From Candidatus Blastococcus massiliensis AP3 (GTDB lineage Bacteria; Actinomycetota; Actinomycetes; Mycobacteriales; Geodermatophilaceae): DNA of 64,000 nucleotides. Each line of letters starts with the position of its first letter. The first letter of the stretch is position 1. Shown here in pieces: positions 23,346-31,547 of this stretch. The stretch spans positions 557,282 through 621,281 of the forward strand of contig NZ_HG931173.1 in the NCBI RefSeq assembly GCF_000582785.1. The letters run 5' to 3'. The notes under the pieces were generated by a model, which saw only the letters and a program-made list of their open reading frames with translations, was not told the DNA's origin and did no database searches. The translations under genes were made by a program, and so were the position numbers.

Positions 23346-24314
23346 ATGGCTGGCGACGGCGGTAGCAGCCCGGTGAGCGGCGGACATTCCCACGGGCACG
23401 ACCACGGAGGGACCGCGGGGAACGCCGCAGGTCACCGTCGCAGGCTCGCGATCGTCCTGGCTCTCACCTCCACCGTCCTCGTGGTCGAGGTGATCGGTGC
23501 ACTCATCTCGGGCAGCCTGGCGCTCCTGGCAGACGCCGCACACATGCTCACCGACGCTGCCGGGCTGGCGATCGCGCTCATTGCCGCAACTCTGGCGATG
23601 CGCCCCGCCACAGCGAAGCGCACGTGGGGCTACCGCCGCGCGGAGGTCCTCGGCGCCACGCTGCAGGCGGCGGCGCTGTTCGCCGTGGGCACGTACGTCC
23701 TCATCGAAGGCGTCAGACGACTCTTCGAGCCCGCGGAGATCGCTACGACACCGGTCCTCGTCTTCGGCGTCGTCGGCCTCGTCGCCAACGCGATTGGCAT
23801 CGTCATCCTGACCAGGGGCGGACGCAGCTCGAACGTCAACATGCGGGCGGCGTTCCTCGAGGTACTGAACGACACCCTTGGCTCGGTGGCCGTCATCCTC
23901 TCCGCCATCGTGATCGTGCTGACCGGATGGCAGCAGGCGGACGCCGTCGCCTCCTTGCTCATCGCCGTGCTGATCATCCCGCGGACGATCAAGCTGCTGC
24001 GGGAGACCATTTCGGTGCTGCTCGAGAGCACGCCGCCGGGGCTGGACCTCGTCGACGTCCGTGGTCACCTGCTGGGTGTTCGGCACGTGCTGGACGTACA
24101 CGACCTGCACGCTTCGCAGATCACCAGCGAGCTGCCCGTGCTGACGGCGCACGTGGTGGTCGAGGACTCCTGCTTCCAGGACGGGCACGCGCCGCAGGTG
24201 TTGGACCAATTGCAGGCGTGCCTGGCCGAGCACTTCGACGTGAGCATCGCGCACTCGACGTTCCAGCTGGAGACCCCGGCGCACGCCTCACACGAGCTTG
24301 CGGCGCACGACTGA
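23346..24314 (+). CDS. czcD: CDF-family Zn/Cd efflux transporter
   Basis: 322 residues with a His-rich N-terminus (GHSHGHDHGG), six membrane helices and the CDF metal site residues: HxxxD in ADAAHMLTDAAG and the matching NDTLGS/QQADAVAS helix. The C-terminal cytoplasmic domain ends with HDLHASQI and a His-containing tail. It exchanges Zn/Cd for protons. The second CDF protein of the island (51804-52742) is very similar throughout, including the C-terminal domain. Confidence 0.93.
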   Translation: MAGDGGSSPVSGGHSHGHDHGGTAGNAAGHRRRLAIVLALTSTVLVVEVIGALISGSLALLADAAHMLTDAAGLAIALIAATLAMRPATAKRTWGYRRAEVLGATLQAAALFAVGTYVLIEGVRRLFEPAEIATTPVLVFGVVGLVANAIGIVILTRGGRSSNVNMRAAFLEVLNDTLGSVAVILSAIVIVLTGWQQADAVASLLIAVLIIPRTIKLLRETISVLLESTPPGLDLVDVRGHLLGVRHVLDVHDLHASQITSELPVLTAHVVVEDSCFQDGHAPQVLDQLQACLAEHFDVSIAHSTFQLETPAHASHELAAHD

Positions 24315-24518
24315 GCGTGACCTCGTGAAGCTGTGGTCACCCTCGCGCCCTTCGGGGAACAACGCGACGTCTTCCCCGTTGACGCGACACCGGCACGCAT
24401 CAACGGCAGTACACCTGCCGCCGTTCATGCCAATTGCCGAAACGTCGGGGTCGCGCGAGGTGTAGAGCTCGGTTGGCGAGACATCGGCTCTACCAGAAAG
24501 GGCGCCGCGCAACTGCGA

Positions 24519-25616
24519 TCACAAGACCGCATCGCTGCCGTAGGAGACGGGCACCTGCTCGGCCGCAGCCGCGGTCGCGTCGACAACGGGCGGGGGCGTG
24601 GGGGTGCGCGCCAGCCCGACGGCGAGCCCGATGGTGGCGGCGAAGAGGACCACTTCGACGCCGGCCAGTCTCAGGAACGCCCGCGGTTGACCCGCCCGCA
24701 GCGCCGGAAGGGCCCGCCGGCGGTGCCATGCGGCCAGCGCCAGCAGTCCCACGAAGGCGACGATCTTCGCCAGCAGCACGATCCCGTAGCCGGTGTCGAC
24801 CACCTGGCCGAGGCTGGAGAAGCGCGTGAAGGCGGTGGCGGCGCCGCTGCCGGCGACGACCACGGCCAACGGTGCGGCGAGGCGGCTGAACCGTTCGACC
24901 GCGGTGGTCCGCGCCGGGCCGGTGAGCCTAGCGGCGAGCATCAGCGCCAGCAGGCCACCGGCCCACAGCACGACGCCGAGCACGTGCACAGCGACGGCGG
25001 TGACGGCGAGGTCGTGGTCGGCCTCGTCGGCGGAGTGCGAGGTGAAGGCCGGCGGAACAGTCGCGGCCAGGGCTACGAGGAGCAGCACCCGCGCCCCGGC
25101 CGGGCGCCACACGGTTCGGGCGAAGATAGCCACGACGGCGGCGAGGGCGGCGACCACGACCAGGTCCCGCCCCTGCTCGACGCTTTCGACGAAGCTCCAG
25201 ACGCTGCGCAGCGAGATCGCCGAGAACCCCGTGCCGAGGAAGTCGGCCAGCAGCACCGGCAGAGAAGCCAGCGAGGCCAGGCCCCACGCGACTGCACCCC
25301 AGCCGGCCAGCCGCACCCACCGGTAGCCGACCGTACTCAGAACCGTGTCTCCCGGCACGAGAACCACGGCTCCGAACAGGCAGCCCACGGTCAGTACCGC
25401 TGAAGCGTCGGCGATCAGCCGCAGGGCGGGGACCAGCCAGGCGACAACCGCCGGCGGGGCCGGAATGCCGGGGACCGAGACGACGGCGGCCGCGCCGCCG
25501 GCCCACAGCGTGAGCGCACAGACCGCGATGGCCACCAGCGCGGAACCGAGGACCAGGAGGCCTCGGCGCACCGTCGCCGGCGGCGAGGAGCTCTCGTCCA
25601 CCCGCGGCTCAGCCAC
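24519..25616 (-). CDS. copD: CopD-family copper membrane protein
   Basis: 365 residues from the GTG at 25616, which overlaps the copC stop by 8 bases. About eight to nine membrane helices cover the protein; the conserved CopD core includes TSHSADEADHDLAVTAVAVHVLGVVLWAGG with the histidines thought to bind copper, and LLAKIVAFVGLLALAAWHRR. With CopC it is thought to take copper into or across the membrane. It is the last gene of the minus-strand run that may start at blaI. Confidence 0.9.
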   Translation of the reverse strand: MAEPRVDESSSPPATVRRGLLVLGSALVAIAVCALTLWAGGAAAVVSVPGIPAPPAVVAWLVPALRLIADASAVLTVGCLFGAVVLVPGDTVLSTVGYRWVRLAGWGAVAWGLASLASLPVLLADFLGTGFSAISLRSVWSFVESVEQGRDLVVVAALAAVVAIFARTVWRPAGARVLLLVALAATVPPAFTSHSADEADHDLAVTAVAVHVLGVVLWAGGLLALMLAARLTGPARTTAVERFSRLAAPLAVVVAGSGAATAFTRFSSLGQVVDTGYGIVLLAKIVAFVGLLALAAWHRRRALPALRAGQPRAFLRLAGVEVVLFAATIGLAVGLARTPTPPPVVDATAAAAEQVPVSYGSDAVL

Positions 25617-26199
25617 CGGTGTCGCTGCGCCGGCGCAGCGCGAGCCACGTGGCCACGATGAACAGCAGGCCCACCGCGGCGAGGAGCAACCACAGGCCCC
25701 AGCTGCTGTCTGCGTCGCTGTCGACGGCCGGGGAGACCGCGCTCGCCGTGTCCGGGCTGGGAGCGGGCGTGGTCGCCAGAGTCGGCTGAGCCGGGGCCGT
25801 CTCCGTCGCCGCACCGCCGGAGCCCGTCAGGGTGAAGGTGAGCTGGCCGGACACGGGGTGGCCGTCATCAGAGACGACCCGGTAGGCCACCACGTAAGCG
25901 CCGTCACCGCTCGTGCTGACCGGCTGTGACACGACCGCACCGTCGATGGCGGCCTCCCCGGAGGTGACCGACTCCCCATCCGGGCCGGTGACAGCCACCT
26001 GGGCGAACTCCGAAGCGACCGCCGAGGAGAACGTGAGGCTGATCGCGTCCGGAGCGACGGTCAGCGTCTGCCCGTCAGCCGGCGTCGAGGACTGCAAGCC
26101 GGTGTGGGCCGCAGCCGGACCGCCGCTGAGGACGAGCAGTAGCGAGGCGAGGACCGTCGCAGCGGCTAGAACGAGACTGCGTGGAACAGACGACACCAT
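25609..26199 (-). CDS. copC: CopC-like periplasmic copper protein with membrane tail
   Basis: 196 residues: signal peptide ending GPAAA, mature N-terminus HTGLQSSTPADG giving the N-terminal copper histidine, a beta-barrel CopC domain to about residue 130 with the second site in VVSDDGHPVSGQLTF, then a Thr/Pro linker and a C-terminal helix with a basic tail. This is the actinobacterial anchored form of CopC/YobA. Upstream is only a weak operator-like sequence (26210-26225). Confidence 0.92.
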   Translation of the reverse strand: MVSSVPRSLVLAAATVLASLLLVLSGGPAAAHTGLQSSTPADGQTLTVAPDAISLTFSSAVASEFAQVAVTGPDGESVTSGEAAIDGAVVSQPVSTSGDGAYVVAYRVVSDDGHPVSGQLTFTLTGSGGAATETAPAQPTLATTPAPSPDTASAVSPAVDSDADSSWGLWLLLAAVGLLFIVATWLALRRRSDTGG

Positions 26200-26209
26200 G
26201 GGGGCCTCA

Positions 26210-26225
26210 GTAGCGTTTCGGATAG
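26210..26225. promoter_or_regulatory. Weak operator-like sequence before copC
   Basis: GTAGCGTTTCGGATAG keeps the TA-N10-TAG frame but lacks the leading C and the CTACKA half. It lies 11 bases before the copC start. I list it with low weight. Confidence 0.2.
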
Positions 26226-26289
26226 GAGCGGGCTGAGCGTGAACGTGATCTGGCGAGTGGAAGCGGTCTGGCTACCTGCGTCCGTGACG

Positions 26290-26748
26290 TCAGGCTGACG
26301 TGACGGTCATCGTCCCGATCTGGCCCAGAGCGACATGGAACGAACACTCGAACTGGTAGTCGCCCAGCTGGTCCACGGGGAACTCCATCGTGTCGCTTTC
26401 GCCCGGTGCCAGGATGGGAATCTCTTCGGCGATCTCGGCCGGCCCGACGCCGGGCGTGAACCGGAAGTTGTGCGTCAACTCCTTCGCCTCGCTGATGAGG
26501 GAGAGCCGCACCCGCCCGGTGGTCACCGTGAACGCGGCAGGGTAGAAGTCGTAGTCGTCGCGCACCAGCACTGTGACCTCCTGGGTCCCGTCCGGGGCGA
26601 TGGAGACCGTTCCGTCGACCGCCACGTCAGCCGGCGCGTCGTCGGACGACTCGTCCGGGTCCGAGCCGCAGGCGGACAACGCCATGGCGCCCACCCCCGC
26701 CAGACCGGTCAGCAGCACCGTTCGCCGGCTCACGATCAACTCAGCCAT
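26290..26748 (-). CDS. Cupredoxin lipoprotein with Tat-like signal
   Basis: 152 residues. The N-terminus SRRTVLLTG followed by a lipobox ALSAC (Cys near 27) suggests a Tat-exported lipoprotein. The cupredoxin domain keeps copper ligand candidates: His in ELTHNFRF and the Cys-x2-His loop of YQFECSFHVALGQIG, where a Gln or a later Met could be the axial ligand. It would carry copper or electrons on the outer membrane face. It follows blaI-blaR on the same strand with a 24-base gap and is probably co-transcribed. Confidence 0.88.
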   Translation of the reverse strand: MAELIVSRRTVLLTGLAGVGAMALSACGSDPDESSDDAPADVAVDGTVSIAPDGTQEVTVLVRDDYDFYPAAFTVTTGRVRLSLISEAKELTHNFRFTPGVGPAEIAEEIPILAPGESDTMEFPVDQLGDYQFECSFHVALGQIGTMTVTSA

Positions 26749-26772
26749 TGGTCACTGCCACCCCGGTCGCTG

Positions 26773-27717
26773 TCACGGGATGTTGCAGATGTCGCTCAGC
26801 GCGGCACACACGGCGGGGTAGCCGGCGATGAGCAGCGGCGCTACGACGACGGTCAGTGCACCGACGACAGCAACGCGGTACCGCCACGGATTCAGCGGCG
26901 GCTCCGGGGACAGGAGGCGTGAGACACGAAGAACCGCCGCATCCTGAGCCATCGCCAGGGCAGCAGCAGGTGCCTTCATCTCGGCAAGGCTCACGATGGC
27001 CGAGGCCAGGTTGACCCGGTCGACCCGCTGCAGCGCCGCGTCGTCCGCCAGCAGCTCGATCAGCTGCCGGGTCTCCCGGGTGGCCACCTGGAACAAGCGG
27101 ACACGAGGGAAAGCGCGCGCCAGGATCTGCGACAGCGCCACAGCCAGGTTGTGGCGGCCACGGAGGTGAGCCGCCTCGTGGGCCAGCACCCCATCCAACT
27201 CACAGCTGGACAGATTGCTCAGCGCTCCCCGTGTGACCACGATCTGCGCCGACCGTCCCGGCAGGCAGAAGGCGGCAGGGGCGGGCGTCTCGATGACGGA
27301 GATGCCCAAGCCGGCGTCCGTCTCGGTGATGAGGCTGAGAGAACGGCGTAGCTGACGGCGACTCCACCAGCCACCGCCCAGAACGCGCACTCCACAGATC
27401 AGCACCCACATCGGGAGCGCACCGGCCAGAAAGGCACCGAAAAGCTTCCCCGGCAGCAACTCCGACTCGCCATAGGCGTCCGCGACACTCATGGCACAGG
27501 CGTGCACGACTGCGCCGAGATCGCCGGCAAGCGCCGTGATCGGGATCAACAGGGTGACGCCGGCGAGGACGACCGTGATCACCGCGCTGATGGTCAGAGC
27601 CTGCCAGGTGAAGATCGCCACGCGCGGTGCCTGCCGGGTCCAGGGCGCCGATGCCAGCCGCGGACCCACCAGGAGGATCGCGGCCGCCACGCAGAGCAGA
27701 CTCAGGCTGGCGATCAT
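26773..27717 (-). CDS. blaR: BlaR/M56-type membrane metalloprotease without sensor domain
   Basis: 314 residues with membrane helices at about 1-22, 35-62, 90-115 and 280-300. The zinc protease motif HEAAH is in LAHEAAHLRGRHN, with the downstream glutamate region LIELLADDAAL. It is the M56 (BlaR1/MecR1) fold, but the protein ends after the last helix and has no C-terminal penicillin-binding sensor domain. It overlaps blaI by 4 bases. In the known systems the M56 protease leads to BlaI cleavage; here the inducing signal is unknown. Confidence 0.9.
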   Translation of the reverse strand: MIASLSLLCVAAAILLVGPRLASAPWTRQAPRVAIFTWQALTISAVITVVLAGVTLLIPITALAGDLGAVVHACAMSVADAYGESELLPGKLFGAFLAGALPMWVLICGVRVLGGGWWSRRQLRRSLSLITETDAGLGISVIETPAPAAFCLPGRSAQIVVTRGALSNLSSCELDGVLAHEAAHLRGRHNLAVALSQILARAFPRVRLFQVATRETRQLIELLADDAALQRVDRVNLASAIVSLAEMKAPAAALAMAQDAAVLRVSRLLSPEPPLNPWRYRVAVVGALTVVVAPLLIAGYPAVCAALSDICNIP

Positions 27718-28100
27718 GGTCCGCCGCCCTCAGCCTGCTGACCGCGCCGGCGCGCGCTCTCCACTGCCGACCTGAGCTGGGTGACGCTGTCGGAATCCAG
27801 GTCGGCGACGAAGTGCATGAGCACCTCCTGCCGATCTGCGGACTCCGCCAGCACGTCTTGAAGCAGGGCCGCTGCGTGCTGGGCCTGCGTGCGCACTGGC
27901 CGGTACAGCCACGCCCGGCCGCTCATCTCACGGGTCACCTGACCCTTGCGGTGCAGGTTGTCCATCACCGTCATCACGGTCGTGTAGGCGAGTTTGCGGG
28001 ACGTGCTGAGCGAGGCCAGCACATCTCGGACGGTCGCAGGCTCCGCTCGCTCCCACAGATCCCGCATGATCGCCGCCTCAAGTTCTCCGAACGGTCGCAT
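27714..28100 (-). CDS. blaI: BlaI/MecI/CopY-family repressor
   Basis: 128 residues. The ATG at 28100 has GAGGAAG about 9 bases upstream; an in-frame GTG at 28151 would add 17 residues. Winged helix at about residues 5-72 (GELEAAIMRDLWE, TVRDVLASL, LAYTTVMTVMDNLHRKG) followed by the dimerisation helices. Family members bind short dyads with TAC/GTA halves as dimers. Two copies of the island's 16-bp motif lie 81-121 bases upstream, consistent with self-repression, and more than ten lie before other cargo genes. Confidence 0.92.
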   Translation of the reverse strand: MRPFGELEAAIMRDLWERAEPATVRDVLASLSTSRKLAYTTVMTVMDNLHRKGQVTREMSGRAWLYRPVRTQAQHAAALLQDVLAESADRQEVLMHFVADLDSDSVTQLRSAVESARRRGQQAEGGGP

Positions 28101-28180
28101 GGACCCACTTCCTCTCGCCGCGACTCCGCCGAAGCACCGTGACGGCCGCACGCAGGGGACGCGCCCCTCGTCGACCCCTT

Positions 28181-28196
28181 CTACGATCCTACTTAG
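28181..28196. promoter_or_regulatory. BlaI-type operator, site 9a
   Basis: CTACGATCCTACTTAG, a full match, in the divergent blaI-ctaD intergenic region and the copy nearer to blaI. Confidence 0.75.
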
Positions 28197-28205
28197 GAGA
28201 TACCT

Positions 28206-28221
28206 CTACGATTCAGCTTAG
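28206..28221. promoter_or_regulatory. BlaI-type operator, site 9b
   Basis: CTACGATTCAGCTTAG, a full match, 25 bases from site 9a and 74 bases before the ctaD start. The paired sites could let BlaI dimers control both divergent promoters. Confidence 0.75.
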
Positions 28222-28294
28222 AAGATCGATCAGCTCGCCGGGCGCAGCCCCAGCTGATCGTCGGCCCCCGCCTCCGTGAAAGTGAGCCGCGACG

Positions 28295-30046
28295 ATGACG
28301 ATCGCCCCAGCCCCGATCGTTTCCCGGCCAAGTCTGGCTCCGCCACCGACCAAGGGGTCGCGACTGACCAGCCTGCTGCGAACCACCGACCACAAGACCA
28401 TCGGCCTGATGTACATGGTCGCGTCGTTCGGGTTCTTCATGATCGGTGGCCTGATGGCCATGTTGATGCGCGGCGAGCTAGCCCTTCCGGGCCTTCAGTT
28501 CACTTCCCCCGAGCAGTACAACCAGCTGTTCACCATGCACGGCACCATCATGCTGCTGATGTTCGCGACGCCACTTTTCTTCGCGTTCGCAAACCTGATC
28601 ATGCCGCTGCAGATCGGTGCCCCCGACGTAGCGTTCCCACGGCTGAACGCGCTGTCGTTCTGGTTGTTCCTCTTCGGCAGCCTGATCGTGGTCTCCAGCG
28701 TCGCCACCCCCGGCGGGGCCCCGGACTTCGGCTGGACAGCCTATGCACCGCTGTCGAGCGAGCTGCACTCCCCGGGCGTGGGCGGTGACCTGTGGATCAC
28801 CGGCCTGGCGGTCAGCGGTCTCGGCACGATCCTGGGTGCGGTCAATTTCATCACCACGATCGTGAGCCTCCGCGCCCCCGGCATGACGATGTTCCGGATG
28901 CCGATCTTCGTCTGGAATACGCTGGTCACCAGCATCATGATCCTGCTGGCCTTCCCGATCCTGACCGCGGCGCTACTCGCCTTGCTCGCCGATCGCAACC
29001 TCGGGTCCCTCATCTTCTCGGCCGAGAACGGCGGGCCGATGCTCTGGCAGCACCTGTTCTGGTTCTTCGGCCACCCCGAGGTCTACATCATCGCGCTGCC
29101 GTTCTTCGGCATCGTCACCGAGATCATCCCGGTCTTCGCCCGCAAGCCGCTGTTCGGCTACAAGGGCATGGTCGGGGCGACTCTGGCCATCGGCTTCCTC
29201 GCCCTCGCCGTCTGGGCGCACCACATGTATGCCACCGGCGCGGTGCTGCTGCCCTTCTTCGCCTTCCTCACCTACCTGATCGCGGTACCCACCGGGCTGA
29301 AGTTCTTCAACTGGATCGGCACCATGTGGCGGGGTCAGATGACCTACGAGACGCCGATGCTGTTCTCCATCGGTTTCATGGTGACCTTCCTGCTCGGTGG
29401 TCTGACCGGTGTGCTGCTGGCCTCCCCGCCGCTGGACTGGCAGGTGCACGACTCCTACTTCGTCGTGGCGCACTTCCACTACGTCGTCTTCGGCACCGTG
29501 GTGTTCGCCGCCTACGCCGGTATCTATTTCTGGTTCCCCAAGATGTGCGGCCGGATGATGGACGAGCGACTGGGCAAGCTGCAGTTCTGGATGACCTTCG
29601 TCGGCTTCCACGGCACGTTCCTCGTGCAGCACTGGCTGGGCAACCAGGGCATGCCGCGCCGATATGCCGACTATCTGCCCACTGATGGGTTCACCACGCT
29701 GAACATGATTTCCACAATCTTCAGCTTTGTGCTCGGCGCCTCGGTGATCCCGTTCATCTACAACGTGGTGCGGTCCTGGAAGTACGGAAAGCTCGCCCTG
29801 CGCGACGACCCGTGGGGTTACGGCAACTCGTTGGAGTGGGCGACGTCGTCCCCGCCGCCGCGGCACAACTTCGTGGAGCTTCCGCGGATCCGCTCCGAGC
29901 GCCCCGCGTTCGAGGCGCACTACCCGCACCTGGTCGAGCGGCTGCAGGACGAGGCGCACGCGGGCAAGCGCCACGCCCCCTACGTCAGCGAGCTCATCCC
30001 AGGCACGGGAAAGCGTCAAGGCCCGAACGACCCTGACGTCACCTGA
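28295..30046 (+). CDS. ctaD: Cytochrome c oxidase subunit I, stand-alone copy
   Basis: 583 residues with about twelve membrane helices and all heme-copper ligand motifs: MHGTIM, the Tyr-His pair in [15 protein letters not shown] and [11 protein letters not shown]- and D-channel regions look normal. It is a full-length aa3-type subunit I, but no subunit II or III gene is in the island, so it must use subunits encoded elsewhere or act as an alternative catalytic subunit. CtaG, ResABC and CcdA are on the same island. It is transcribed away from blaI across two operators. Confidence 0.95.
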   Translation: MTIAPAPIVSRPSLAPPPTKGSRLTSLLRTTDHKTIGLMYMVASFGFFMIGGLMAMLMRGELALPGLQFTSPEQYNQLFTMHGTIMLLMFATPLFFAFANLIMPLQIGAPDVAFPRLNALSFWLFLFGSLIVVSSVATPGGAPDFGWTAYAPLSSELHSPGVGGDLWITGLAVSGLGTILGAVNFITTIVSLRAPGMTMFRMPIFVWNTLVTSIMILLAFPILTAALLALLADRNLGSLIFSAENGGPMLWQHLFWFFGHPEVYIIALPFFGIVTEIIPVFARKPLFGYKGMVGATLAIGFLALAVWAHHMYATGAVLLPFFAFLTYLIAVPTGLKFFNWIGTMWRGQMTYETPMLFSIGFMVTFLLGGLTGVLLASPPLDWQVHDSYFVVAHFHYVVFGTVVFAAYAGIYFWFPKMCGRMMDERLGKLQFWMTFVGFHGTFLVQHWLGNQGMPRRYADYLPTDGFTTLNMISTIFSFVLGASVIPFIYNVVRSWKYGKLALRDDPWGYGNSLEWATSSPPPRHNFVELPRIRSERPAFEAHYPHLVERLQDEAHAGKRHAPYVSELIPGTGKRQGPNDPDVT

Positions 30047-30109
30047 GCCACTGGGAGGAACGACACCGACCATTCGCCGGCGCCCCGGTCCGCCTGTCTC
30101 GCCCCGGGT

Positions 30110-31075
30110 TCAGTGGAGACTCGGAACTGACGCGGCGACGGTAGTCGCCACGGGGTTGTGCCGGTAGAACTGGTCCTCGTGCTCGGCCGGTGGGATCAGG
30201 CCGATCTCGCCGTGTAGGCGTCGGTGGTTGAACCAGTCGACGTATTCGGCGACGGCGATCTCAAGGTCGTCGATGCCCTTCCAGGGGCCGCGGTTGCGCA
30301 CCAGCTCGGCTTTGAACAGCGAGTTGAACGCCTCAGCCAGCGCGTTGTCATAGGAGTCGCCGGTCGAGCCGACCGACGCGACCGCGCCGGCCTCGGCGAG
30401 GCGCTGGGTGTAGCGCACCGCGACGTACTGCACGCCCTTGTCCGAGTGGTGAATGAGGCCGCCGAGGTCCCGGCCGGTCCGCCGGCGGGTCCAGATGCCC
30501 ATCTCCAGCGCGTCCAGCGCGAGGTCGGTGCGCAGCGAGCGGGACAGCTGCCAACCGACCACCCGGCGGGAGTAGACGTCGATGACGAAGGCGGCGTAGA
30601 CCCAGCCGGAGAACGTCCGGCAGTAGGTGATGTCGGCAACCCACAACTGGTCCGGGCCGGTCGCGGTGAACGCCCGATCGACCAGGTCCGGGCGGGTGTC
30701 CGGGCCGGAGCCGGGCACGGTGGTGCGCGGGCCCTTGGCCCGCGTGATGCCGCGCAGGCCGGCGGAGCGCATCAGTCGCTCGACGGTGCAGCGAGCCACG
30801 GCGTGGCCCTGTCGACGTACTTCGGCATGGACCTTGCGGGCGCCGTAGACGCCGTAGTTGTCGGCGTGGACCTTCTCGATCACCGCGGTGGTTGCGGCGT
30901 CGGTGACCGCCCGCGCCGACGGCGGCCGGGTGCGGTGGGCGTAGTAGGTGCTCGGGGCGATCTTCGCGCCGGCCTCGGTGAGGACGCGGCAGATCGGCTC
31001 GACCCCGTGTTCGAGCTTGTGCTGATCGATGTAGTCGACGATCAGCGGGAGGGGCGGTCGAGCTCCGCCGCGAAG
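30110..31075 (-). CDS. IS3-family transposase OrfB (DDE domain, -1 frame)
   Basis: The frame is read as the -1 continuation of orfA, beginning within the orfA 3' end near 31075. An internal GTG at 30883 also exists. The rve/DDE integrase core is intact: WVADITYCRTF, LIHHSDKGVQY and the Glu helix NALAEAFNSLFKAEL. The terminal region HRRLHGEIG is also typical. It works as an OrfAB fusion made by ribosomal frameshifting; I could not fix the slip site. Confidence 0.88.
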   Translation of the reverse strand, partial: LRGGARPPLPLIVDYIDQHKLEHGVEPICRVLTEAGAKIAPSTYYAHRTRPPSARAVTDAATTAVIEKVHADNYGVYGARKVHAEVRRQGHAVARCTVERLMRSAGLRGITRAKGPRTTVPGSGPDTRPDLVDRAFTATGPDQLWVADITYCRTFSGWVYAAFVIDVYSRRVVGWQLSRSLRTDLALDALEMGIWTRRRTGRDLGGLIHHSDKGVQYVAVRYTQRLAEAGAVASVGSTGDSYDNALAEAFNSLFKAELVRNRGPWKGIDDLEIAVAEYVDWFNHRRLHGEIGLIPPAEHEDQFYRHNPVATTVAASVPSLH

Positions 31076-31374
31076 AAAGCCGACGCGCTCTTCAGGATCG
31101 CGTTCGCCCGGCGCAGCTCCCGGTTCTCCCGTTCGAGCTCGGCCAGCCGAGTGGCGTCATCGGTCGTTGTCCCGGGCCGGTGCCCCTCGTCGACCTCGGC
31201 CTGGATGACCCAGTTGCGCAGCGTCTCGGGGTTGATGCCCAGCTGCTCGGCGATCCGCTTCAACGCTCCAGTCCGAGTGGCCGGGTCACGCCGGGCGTCG
31301 ACCGCCAGCCGGATCGCCCGCTCCCGCAGCTCGTCGGGGTACTTCCTCGGTGCCGCCATGACTCTCATCCTCAC
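31042..31374 (-). CDS. IS3-family transposase OrfA
   Basis: 110 residues: a basic helix-turn-helix (KYPDELRERAIRLA, AEQLGINPETLRNWV) and a leucine-zipper-like helix near the C-terminus (LAELERENRELRRANAILK). It recognises the IS ends and forms the N-terminal part of the transposase fusion. Confidence 0.9.
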   Translation of the reverse strand: MRMRVMAAPRKYPDELRERAIRLAVDARRDPATRTGALKRIAEQLGINPETLRNWVIQAEVDEGHRPGTTTDDATRLAELERENRELRRANAILKSASAFFAAELDRPSR

Positions 31375-31422
31375 GTGGATTGAGAGCCTCCATCAAACCC
31401 GGGGCGAGACAGCCTTTCGAGA

Positions 31423-31450
31423 CGGGGTGGGTCGCTGCAGGCCCACCCCG
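31423..31450. terminator. GC-rich hairpin beside the IS
   Basis: CGGGGTGGG (31423-31431) and CCCACCCCG (31442-31450) form a perfect 9-bp stem, downstream of the DyP gene read leftward. No U-run, so a terminator role is only possible. Confidence 0.35.
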
Positions 31451-31547
31451 CCCGCTCGACCCGCTGCACGGGCATTGACTGCGTCCGCCCCGTGGCGCCT
31501 GCTGTTGACCCCTCGGTAGCGCCTCGGCAAACCCGTGGCGTAGGCGG

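Larger units (their letters stand above)
30095..31411 (-). mobile_element. IS3-family insertion sequence, complete
   Basis: 1317 bp. The left end TGTCTCGCCCCGGGTT (30095-30110) is repeated inverted at 31396-31411, and similarity continues imperfectly for about a dozen more bases. The flanks show GCC at 30092-30094 and at 31412-31414, a 3-bp target duplication as expected for IS3. It carries orfA and orfB in the usual overlapping arrangement and sits between ctaD and the DyP gene without breaking either. Confidence 0.9.

Noticed and set aside
27714-28221. Beta-lactam resistance locus
   Set aside because: No beta-lactamase or PBP2a gene and no sensor domain on the M56 protein.
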